From an uncultured Bacteroidota bacterium (GTDB lineage: Bacteria > Bacteroidota > Bacteroidia > Chitinophagales > S012-47), in assembly GCA_913062655.1 (NCBI GenBank), contig CAJXXO010000084.1, forward strand, positions 1-9,413: a DNA stretch of 9,413 nucleotides, in the 5' to 3' direction. Made by a program: the position numbers and the translations under genes. Below the pieces are notes generated by a model that ran no database searches, was not told the DNA's origin, and worked only from the letters and a program-made list of their open reading frames with translations. Positions 1 to 5,461 of this stretch are shown piece by piece (the stretch's first letter is position 1; each line of letters opens with the position of its first letter).

Positions 1-2705
1 GATCCATAATTATTCATGCCAGATACAACTAGCCCACCGTTTGGTGAAACATCTATATCGATTCCAAAAGTGTTATTGTTAAGATGGTAGGCTTTAGACC
101 AAACTAAATTGCCTGAGGTATCAGTACATAAAATGATCATCTCATCATTAGATGAAGTGACTCTTGCCCTACCAAGCATGTAGATTTTGTCCCTATCTCT
201 TACAGCAGCTCGTGCATTGACTCGTGCATTATAACCGTAGCTCTTATTCCAGATTTCTGTGCCATTCAGCGCATAAGCACTGAGGTTAAATTGCATGATA
301 CCTGTTGCATTGTAGGATTGAGAATTTCCTACTAGAAAGAAGGAGCTATTATCTTTCTCGAGAATGGATAAACCATGGTCATTTCCACTATCGCCAATAA
401 TCTTATGCCAGATAACTGCACCAGTTGATTTATTATATCTAATTAGCAATATATCTGACTTGCCAAATGTTCTATTATTGGCCGTTCCCACTGCGATTGC
501 ATCAGATTGTAAATCGGGAAACGTAGTTATGTATCTAACATAGTCATCTGATGTGGACCCACCATTGAAAGGGTCCTCCTTGCCGAAAATAAAACTACCT
601 GAGCTGTCGATAGATAGAAGGGTGCCCGAAACCACTTTCCCTCCTATTGCAATATTGCGATTATTCAACAAATTGATTGTTATCGGGAAGCCAGAGAAGC
701 TGGAATTGGTATATTTATTTATCCATGAAGGTACTCCATTTGAATCTACCTTCATTACAAACAATGAGGATCCGGTATCTAAATATCTTCCTGTAAGATA
801 AAAATTGCTAGAACTGTCAATAGCTAAGGAGTGTACTTGAAATTGGTTTGCGTTGTAATAGGTATTTTCAAAAACCTCTACGGGTATCGTATCTCCAGCA
901 CAGGAGGCCAGCGTCTCCAACAACGCATGACCGGATACTCCACCGCTACAGTTAGCGTCAGTAACTGAAACCAAGGAGACCGTATCCGTGCCGTTGACAC
1001 TTATCGGCAATAGGAAAGGAGAAGTGGTAATGCCCGATTGAGAAAAAGTGTCCGTTTTGTTGGTCCAGGTAAGATGCCAGGGTGAACGGCCGGTTAGTGT
1101 GACGGGAATATATGCTGTGCCGCCAGGAATAACCGAGTAGGTGCCACTAATAACTGCAGAAGGGGAGTCCACTACCACGAAGTCATCGTACACGACCGTA
1201 TCCCAACCGATTGGATTCTGATACGCGATGCGTACATCGAAAATGCCCGCAGTATCGTATCGTACCGTGGCTTGCAGGCTGCCGGACGTATCCGGTGTTC
1301 CTCCCTCAAAAATCCACTGAATGTCGGTTACATCACAAGAGGTCTGCACGGTGAAGGTATGTTGGCTGCCCGGACAAATTTGTTGGGGCTGGGCCACAGT
1401 CGACAATTCTGCGGTATAGGCGCATGCTAGTGCAGCTTGGGCATCTATTCTTCCGGCTCCCAGCAATCCGGCATATGAAGGATTAATAGAGTCAATTGGA
1501 ATGGCAGTAGATTTCAAACAATGTTCAATATCGTCTACCGATAACTTTTCACAGCCGCTTTGCATCAGAGCCACCAGACCGGCCACCAAAGGGCTGGACA
1601 TGCTGGTGCCGTTTTTGATACCATATGGAATGTTAGGGTCAGCAGTAGCGCTGTAAATGTTTCTACCGGGCGCCATGACATCCACAGTGGGTCCGTAATT
1701 GGAGAAGAAGGCGATTCGGTCATTAGGATTGGTGGCCCCTACGCTGATTACATGATCGTAACTGGCCGGATACATGGGAATGATGGAATGAAAATTGCCG
1801 GCTGCGGCAACACAGACTATACCCTTCTGGTAGGCCACGTCAAACAATGCCTGGTACGTCTGTGAAGATGCCCCACCACCCCATGACATGTTAATTACAT
1901 CCACTCCTAGATTGATGGCGTAGTCTACACCCTGGTAGGCATTTACAATATTCTCTGTAGCGTCCTGTGCAATTTTCACAGGTACGATGGTACTGTTGAA
2001 TCCCATGCCTGCAATCCCTTGCCCGTTATCGGTAACACCGGCTGCCAATGCGGCTACATGAGTGCCATGCGAAAAGTATTGTGCCGAGGCATTGCTGGGT
2101 GGATTGGGGTCATTGTCTCCATCCGCTACATCATAGCCATTCACGTCATCTATGTAGCCATTCAGGTCATCATCTATGCCGTTACCGGGTATTTCATTAG
2201 GATGCGTCCAAATATTGGCTGCCAGATCAGGATGAGAAAGCAGGACCGCATCATCCACCACCGCTATGGTGACGGAGGAATCTCCGGTGGTGATGCCCCA
2301 AGCGCCTTCAGCATCTATCACCTGCAAATACCATTGTGCAGGATGGAGATCGTTTGGGGTATAAAAAAACTGATAATCGGGTATGCGCTCTGCATAGTCA
2401 ACCTGTGGAATCTGTTCTAGTGAGGCAATGATATCATCTGGATCGGCTGCAGCACGGTAAGTTACCACATATATGGTCTGCAACAGTTCATGAGCAGTGG
2501 TAAAGGCCTTTTCTGCTCTTTCAAATTGAAATTGCTCTGCAGTAGCCAACCAATCGGGGTTAGACAATTGCAATCGGTTGATCTCTTCAGGACTCATCTC
2601 CTGTCTAAACTTTACAAATAGCTGCTGGTCAACGTAGTCAGCTTGTGCGATAAGCCCGAAAGGGATGAAGAGTAAACACAGGAGTAAGAGGGATGCACGT
2701 AACAT
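1..2705 (-). CDS. Secreted subtilisin-like (S8) serine protease with PKD domain and propeller-like repeats, 3' partial
   Basis: An open frame runs from ATG 2705 off the left edge: 901 full codons without a stop. The protein begins with a signal peptide (MLRASLLLLCLLFIPFGLIAQA). A propeptide-like segment follows, then an S8 catalytic domain at about residues 135-420. The triad is visible as Asp151 (AVVDD), His213 (SHGTHVA) and Ser368 (GTSMSSP), with oxyanion-hole Asn304 (AAAGN). An Asp/Asn-rich stretch between Asp151 and His213 (DDDLNGYIDDVNGYD) looks like the Ca-binding insert common in this family. Residues about 435-512 form a PKD-like domain (WIFEGGTPDTSG). From about residue 610 onward, repeats of the type LAIDSSSNFYLTGRY and IWNKSYG resemble a beta-propeller. 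Domain order suggests a protein secreted by the type IX system, but any C-terminal sorting domain lies outside the window. The substrate is unknown. GC falls in the propeller part. Confidence 0.93.
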   Translation of the reverse strand, partial: MLRASLLLLCLLFIPFGLIAQADYVDQQLFVKFRQEMSPEEINRLQLSNPDWLATAEQFQFERAEKAFTTAHELLQTIYVVTYRAAADPDDIIASLEQIPQVDYAERIPDYQFFYTPNDLHPAQWYLQVIDAEGAWGITTGDSSVTIAVVDDAVLLSHPDLAANIWTHPNEIPGNGIDDDLNGYIDDVNGYDVADGDNDPNPPSNASAQYFSHGTHVAALAAGVTDNGQGIAGMGFNSTIVPVKIAQDATENIVNAYQGVDYAINLGVDVINMSWGGGASSQTYQALFDVAYQKGIVCVAAAGNFHSIIPMYPASYDHVISVGATNPNDRIAFFSNYGPTVDVMAPGRNIYSATADPNIPYGIKNGTSMSSPLVAGLVALMQSGCEKLSVDDIEHCLKSTAIPIDSINPSYAGLLGAGRIDAQAALACAYTAELSTVAQPQQICPGSQHTFTVQTSCDVTDIQWIFEGGTPDTSGSLQATVRYDTAGIFDVRIAYQNPIGWDTVVYDDFVVVDSPSAVISGTYSVIPGGTAYIPVTLTGRSPWHLTWTNKTDTFSQSGITTSPFLLPISVNGTDTVSLVSVTDANCSGGVSGHALLETLASCAGDTIPVEVFENTYYNANQFQVHSLAIDSSSNFYLTGRYLDTGSSLFVMKVDSNGVPSWINKYTNSSFSGFPITINLLNNRNIAIGGKVVSGTLLSIDSSGSFIFGKEDPFNGGSTSDDYVRYITTFPDLQSDAIAVGTANNRTFGKSDILLIRYNKSTGAVIWHKIIGDSGNDHGLSILEKDNSSFFLVGNSQSYNATGIMQFNLSAYALNGTEIWNKSYGYNARVNARAAVRDRDKIYMLGRARVTSSNDEMIILCTDTSGNLVWSKAYHLNNNTFGIDIDVSPNGGLVVSGMNNYG

Positions 2706-2709
2706 ACAG

Positions 2710-2725
2710 GGCTATTGTGATAGCC
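2710..2725 (-). promoter_or_regulatory. Small perfect hairpin just 5' of the protease start codon
   Basis: Read on the minus strand, GGCTAT-CACA-ATAGCC forms a 6-bp perfect stem with a 4-nt loop, ending 4 nt before the protease ATG. There is no U-tract, so it is not an intrinsic terminator for the upstream isomerase gene. In an mRNA it would occupy the ribosome standby region and could reduce initiation. A 6-bp stem can occur by chance, and the regulatory role is inference. Confidence 0.35.
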
Positions 2726-2771
2726 TAAAAATATAAATAAAATGGTATGCTTTGTGTTTTTTGCTGTACAA

Positions 2772-3485
2772 TTAACCGGGTTGCACAAAATCATACTTGC
2801 GCTCAAACCATTTTTTGCGCTTCACCTTGATGGATATTTCCATAGGAATATCTTCTTTCGGGCGATCGAAGTCGTCCGTTTCAGCTTGCGCTATTTTGTG
2901 AATGACTTCCAGGCCTTCCAGCACCTCTCCAAATACGGTGTAGTCCTGATCCAGATGAGGTACTCCGCCTAGGTTCAGATAGGTGTCTCGGTGAGCTTCT
3001 GGGTAGGTGTATTCTTTTTGCTTTTCCAATTGATCAAGCTCTTGGTCGGTCCGTTTGCGACCCTCCACGATATAAAACTGACAACCACTTGAAGCTTTAT
3101 CAGGATTATTGTCACGAGCCGCAGCCAGGGCACCTGTTTTGTGGTATAAGTCGGGGTGAAATTCCGCGTCTATCCGGTAACCCACATCACCATTACCTAA
3201 TAGCTGTTCTGGCCGGGCGTTTCGAGAATCAGGATCACCACCTTGTATCATAAAGTCCTCAATTACGCGATGAAACAGGAGCCCATCATAAAACCCTTCT
3301 TCTACCAGTTTGATAAAGTTTGCCTTGTGCTTGGGTGTTATGTCATACAAGACCAGTCTCACCTCCCCTAGTGGGGTAGATAGCGTAACGAGATAATCCT
3401 TTTTGGGGTGGTTGATATATTCTTGTGCCTGTAGGCCGGTTAAGCAGGCAAAGGCAAGCAATAGGCTAAGTATCCCGATTCTCAT
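2772..3485 (-). CDS. Exported cyclophilin-type peptidyl-prolyl cis-trans isomerase
   Basis: A 237-residue protein with an N-terminal signal peptide (cleavage likely after LQA, near residue 20), so it acts in the periplasm or envelope as a protein-folding isomerase. The cyclophilin core starts near residue 30. The signature FHRVIEDFMIQGGDP (71-85) contains the catalytic Arg73 and pocket residues Phe78, Met79 and Gln81. Further core motifs are ALAAAR, SSGCQFYIV and TVFGEVLEGLEVI. An insertion of about 40 residues, rich in Glu, Lys and Gln (KRTDQELDQLEKQKEY), separates the FYI strand from the TVFGEV strand. The SSG(C/S)QF motif carries Cys where Ser is usual. It lies 66 bp upstream of the secreted protease on the same strand, so the two may be co-transcribed and the isomerase may assist folding of exported proteins. 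It is divergent from the cysteine operon. Confidence 0.95.
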   Translation of the reverse strand: MRIGILSLLLAFACLTGLQAQEYINHPKKDYLVTLSTPLGEVRLVLYDITPKHKANFIKLVEEGFYDGLLFHRVIEDFMIQGGDPDSRNARPEQLLGNGDVGYRIDAEFHPDLYHKTGALAAARDNNPDKASSGCQFYIVEGRKRTDQELDQLEKQKEYTYPEAHRDTYLNLGGVPHLDQDYTVFGEVLEGLEVIHKIAQAETDDFDRPKEDIPMEISIKVKRKKWFERKYDFVQPG

Positions 3486-3616
3486 AGCTCATTATTTGTG
3501 CACTAAAATGCCAATTTTTGCCGTGTAAATGCCTGACAAAAATCAACTTGCACGCATGAGTAAATTTTTTCCGTAGATATCTTGAACTTTTGCCCACTAT
3601 TTCTGTATTTAGCTCC
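3486..3616. promoter_or_regulatory. Divergent intergenic region, presumed promoters for the isomerase (-) and the cysteine operon leader (+)
   Basis: These 131 bp separate the isomerase ATG (minus, 3485) from the poly-Cys leader ATG (plus, 3617), so start sites for both transcripts must lie here or nearby. It is AT-rich with several T-runs. Bacteroidota promoters typically show TTG near -33 and TAnnTTTG near -7. On the plus strand TTG at 3548-3550 followed after 23 nt by TAGATATC (3574-3581) is the best arrangement I found, but it matches the -7 consensus poorly. No operator repeat was recognised. The promoter assignment rests on gene layout rather than a clear motif. Confidence 0.4.
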
Positions 3617-3691
3617 ATGATGAATAGCCAACTCCATACATGTTGCTGTTGCTGTTGTTGCCGACAACATCGGGAGGGCTATAGCTATTGA
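3617..3691 (+). CDS. Poly-cysteine leader peptide of the cysteine operon (24 aa)
   Basis: A short ORF from ATG 3617 (or the adjacent ATG 3620) to TGA 3689-3691. It starts MMNSQLHT, continues with seven consecutive Cys codons at 3641-3661 (TGT TGC TGT TGC TGT TGT TGC), and ends RQHREGYSY. It lies directly upstream of an intrinsic terminator and a cysteine-biosynthesis operon. A run of codons for the pathway's end product in a tiny leader ORF is the hallmark of ribosome-mediated attenuation, as in trp and his leaders; poly-Cys leader ORFs acting this way are known in mycobacteria. The peptide itself probably has no function; slow translation of the Cys run when Cys-tRNA is scarce would be the signal. 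Supporting layout: the Cys run lies within and just 3' of segment 1 of the competing RNA structures, and the stop codon lies 10 nt after segment 2. A different frame from ATG 3640 would read six Leu codons, which fits the downstream genes less well. Confidence 0.85.
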   Translation: MMNSQLHTCCCCCCCRQHREGYSY

Positions 3692-3748
3692 TTTAATTGT
3701 ATGAATCGACATACAAAGGCCCTCCGAGAATTTGGAGGGCCTTTTTTT
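3632..3748 (+). promoter_or_regulatory. Ribosome-mediated transcription attenuator: mutually exclusive leader RNA structures
   Basis: Three alternative pairings can be drawn by eye. Segment 1:2 pairs ATGTTG (3640-3645) with CAACAT (3665-3670), extended by CTCC (3632-3635) with GGAG (3673-3676) across an internal loop. The antiterminator pairs GGAGGGCT (3673-3680) with GGCCCTCC (3718-3725): seven Watson-Crick pairs plus one G-U. The terminator pairs 3715-3725 with 3734-3744. The antiterminator uses the terminator's 5' arm, so the two exclude each other. A separate 7-bp hairpin TTGTATG/CATACAA (3697-3703/3710-3716) sits inside the antiterminator loop. Inferred logic: a ribosome stalled on Cys codons covers segment 1, frees segment 2 and permits read-through into cysM; a ribosome reaching the stop codon at 3689 masks segment 2 and lets the terminator form. 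No folding energies were computed. Confidence 0.82.
3715..3748 (+). terminator. Conditional intrinsic terminator upstream of cysM
   Basis: AAAGGCCCTCC (3715-3725) and GGAGGGCCTTT (3734-3744) form an 11-bp perfect stem with an 8-nt loop, followed by seven T residues overall (3742-3748, of which the first three pair). The T-tract is on the plus-strand side only, so it acts on rightward transcripts. It ends 17 bp before the cysM start codon, and the only ORF upstream on this strand is the poly-Cys leader. It therefore fits an attenuator rather than the end of a normal gene. Confidence 0.92.
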
Positions 3749-3765
3749 ATGGCAAAAATGCAACT

Positions 3766-4704
3766 ATGGACGTCACCTTTGCTTACAACTTAGATAGGCT
3801 TCGATCACTTTCAAAGCGAATTGGAGCTACACCATTGCTAGATCTTTCCGGTCTCCTGGCTAATGACCGGGTTAAACTCTACGCAAAAGCAGAATGGTGT
3901 CAATTAGGCGGCAGTGTAAAAGCTCGTGCAGCCTATCGCATTATGGCCGATGCTGTGGAGCAAGGGCTGTGGCAACCAGGTATGCACATGTTGGATGCTA
4001 CAAGCGGAAATACGGGTATAGCTTACGCTGCTATTGGTGCGGCTGCAGGCATCCCTGTAACACTGTGCCTGCCGGATAATGCTTCCCAAGAGCGGAAGAC
4101 GCTATTGCAAGCACTGGGTGCTGAACTAGTGTATACGTCACCATTTGAAAACACAGATGGGGCACAACGCGAAGCCAAATTGATGGCCGATAATGCCCCT
4201 GAGCGGTTCTGTTATCTTGATCAATACAGCAACCGGTCTAATTGGTTAGCACATTATGACACCACTGCGGAGGAAATATGGACGCAATCGGAGCAGGCCA
4301 TAACCCATTTTGTAACTGGTCTGGGTACTAGTGGATCATTTATGGGTATCACAAGAAAACTGAAAGAGAAGGATGCGCGTATTCAATGTGTGGCCTTACA
4401 GCCCGATAGTATACTGCACGGCTTAGAGGGCTGGAAGCACATGCCCAGCGCCAAAGTCCCCGCTTTTTACAACCCTGACCAGGCAGACGAACATCACTCG
4501 GTTGATAGTATGGACGCTTTGGCCATGATGAAACGATTAGCCAGAGAAGAAGGGTTATTAGTTTCCCCGTCATCTGCGGCCAATGTATGGGGGGCGCTTC
4601 GTGTAGCAGATACCCTAGAAAGTGGCACGATTGTAACATTACTGCCTGACGATGCCAGCAAGTATGGCGAGGTATGGGCACAGATAGAAGATGTAAATCT
4701 ATAA
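3766..4704 (+). CDS. cysM: PLP-dependent cysteine synthase, CysM type (probable O-phosphoserine sulfhydrylase using CysO thiocarboxylate)
   Basis: A 312-residue fold-type II PLP enzyme. Lys52 in GGSVKARAA is the Schiff-base lysine, Ser80-Gly84 (SGNTG) is the substrate-binding loop, GTSGS (187-191) is the phosphate-binding loop, and the PSSAA motif (268-272) lies near the pyridine-nitrogen site. ATG 3766 (MDVTF) is chosen because an in-frame ATG at 3697 would translate the terminator hairpin. With a Mec-like protease and CysO-like carrier immediately downstream, the closest model is M. tuberculosis CysM, which converts O-phosphoserine plus CysO-thiocarboxylate to CysO-Cys. Alignment by eye from memory puts Lys224 (WKHM) where that enzyme has the phosphate-selecting Arg220, a conservative change. 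Only 6 bp separate it from the next gene. O-acetylserine with free sulfide remains possible as substrate. Expression is probably controlled by the poly-Cys attenuator. Confidence 0.92.
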   Translation: MDVTFAYNLDRLRSLSKRIGATPLLDLSGLLANDRVKLYAKAEWCQLGGSVKARAAYRIMADAVEQGLWQPGMHMLDATSGNTGIAYAAIGAAAGIPVTLCLPDNASQERKTLLQALGAELVYTSPFENTDGAQREAKLMADNAPERFCYLDQYSNRSNWLAHYDTTAEEIWTQSEQAITHFVTGLGTSGSFMGITRKLKEKDARIQCVALQPDSILHGLEGWKHMPSAKVPAFYNPDQADEHHSVDSMDALAMMKRLAREEGLLVSPSSAANVWGALRVADTLESGTIVTLLPDDASKYGEVWAQIEDVNL

Positions 4705-4710
4705 TTCGAT

Positions 4711-5160
4711 ATGGCGATAGCAATAGAATTTGAAGCCTTGCAAGTAATGAAAGAGGATGCAATAGATGCCTATCCGGATGAGTGCTGTGGATTTCTTTAT
4801 GGCGATGAAAAAGACCTCAGAACCATAACCCTGGCCCGGCCAGTTCACAATGCTAAGGAGGGCGATAAGCGCAGGCGTTTTGAAATTGCAGCATCTGATT
4901 ACATGGATGCAGAACAATTCGCAGCCGATGAGGGGCTTAGTCTCCTTGGCGTGTACCACTCTCATCCCGACCATCCGGCTATTCCCTCAATTCATGATCT
5001 CCGGCAAGCCATGCCTTTCTTCAGCTACATTATCCTTAGTGTGAAAAAAGGAAAAGTGGTGGATCTGCGAAGCTGGCAGTTGTCAGGTGACGGTCGATTT
5101 GAAGAGGAAGCTTTAGAGAAAGATTTGAATACAAAGATTTTGGAACTACTTAATTCATAA
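4711..5160 (+). CDS. mec: JAMM/MPN metalloprotease, Mec-like (releases cysteine from the sulfur-carrier protein)
   Basis: A 149-residue cytoplasmic protein with a complete zinc-protease JAMM motif: Glu24 (PDECCGF), His83-Ser-His85 (YHSHPDHP), Ser93 and Asp96, spaced as H-x-H-x7-S-x2-D. In the mycobacterial pathway the Mec protease hydrolyses the bond between the carrier's C-terminal Gly and cysteine, regenerating the carrier and releasing cysteine. It lies between cysM (6 bp) and the carrier gene (12 bp). Because the carrier here ends Gly-Gly-Gln, the same protease could also trim the extra Gln before activation, as JAMM proteases do for some extended carriers such as the QbsD/QbsE pair. Residues after about 125 form a charged, probably helical tail. 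Confidence 0.93.
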   Translation: MAIAIEFEALQVMKEDAIDAYPDECCGFLYGDEKDLRTITLARPVHNAKEGDKRRRFEIAASDYMDAEQFAADEGLSLLGVYHSHPDHPAIPSIHDLRQAMPFFSYIILSVKKGKVVDLRSWQLSGDGRFEEEALEKDLNTKILELLNS

Positions 5161-5172
5161 AAACGCAATCCT

Positions 5173-5448
5173 ATGGCGAAGATCAGCATACCTACTCCAT
5201 TGAGAAGATTTACCGACAATGAGCGTCAACTGGTTACTCAGGGCAGTACTGTACAAGAGGCAATTCAGGAACTGGCCGATCAATATCCCGACCTCAAGCC
5301 TCATTTATTGAATGACGAAGGCCAATTGAAGCCTTTTATCCGAATCTATATCGGTGATGAGGACATCAAAGCGTTGCAGAACGAGGATACACCCGTAGAT
5401 GATGAAACTATCATTAACCTGATTCCTGCCATTGCAGGTGGACAATAA
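5173..5448 (+). CDS. cysO: CysO-like ubiquitin-fold sulfur carrier protein ending Gly-Gly-Gln
   Basis: A 91-residue beta-grasp protein of the MoaD/ThiS/CysO group. The start (MAKISIPTPLRRFTD) and the end (RIYIGDEDIKAL, then INLIPAIAGGQ) closely resemble my recollection of M. tuberculosis CysO, which has VSIPTILR at the start, NIYVNDEDVRF in the middle and ends ILPAVAGG. The C-terminal Gly is adenylated by the E1 partner and converted to a thiocarboxylate that donates sulfur in cysteine synthesis. Here Gly89-Gly90 is followed by Gln91 and then TAA 5446-5448, so the activating Gly is not exposed as encoded and one-residue trimming is predicted. It is flanked by mec (12 bp) and the E1 gene (13 bp). 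Similarity to CysO and the cysM/mec context favour a cysteine role over molybdopterin or thiamine synthesis. Confidence 0.92.
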   Translation: MAKISIPTPLRRFTDNERQLVTQGSTVQEAIQELADQYPDLKPHLLNDEGQLKPFIRIYIGDEDIKALQNEDTPVDDETIINLIPAIAGGQ

Positions 5449-5461
5449 AACCGCTACTGCT

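Noticed and set aside
1560..2420. Plus-strand open frames opposite the protease gene
   Set aside because: They lie antisense to a gene with an intact catalytic triad and continuous domain structure, and their translations show no recognisable motifs.
3641..3661. TGTTGC-like simple repeat or microsatellite
   Set aside because: The repetition is explained by alternating TGT and TGC codons within the leader ORF, and the order is not a perfect repeat.
3640..3684. Alternative leader frame from ATG 3640: Met, six Leu codons (TTG/CTG), then PTTSGGL and TAG
   Set aside because: It overlaps the Cys run one base off and would mimic a leucine leader, but the downstream genes make cysteine, not leucine. 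The Cys frame has a longer ORF and an earlier start, and its stop codon is better placed to mask the antiterminator segment. Ribosome profiling or codon conservation in relatives would decide.
3503..3763. 86-codon open frame on the minus strand opposite the leader and terminator
   Set aside because: It reads through the complement of the terminator and the Cys run, has low-complexity Ala/Thr content from the repeated TGTTGC, and resembles no known family.
3697..3765. In-frame N-terminal extension of cysM from ATG 3697
   Set aside because: It would translate the terminator hairpin and U-tract, and the added residues (MYESTYKGPPRIW) do not resemble the N-terminus of cysteine synthases. ATG 3766 gives the usual length.
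3689..3766. SAM, T-box or other known riboswitch in the cysM leader
   Set aside because: The untranslated part between the leader ORF and cysM is under 80 bases, and I see no T-box sequence or SAM riboswitch core. The Cys codon run and competing stems explain the terminator without a ligand aptamer.
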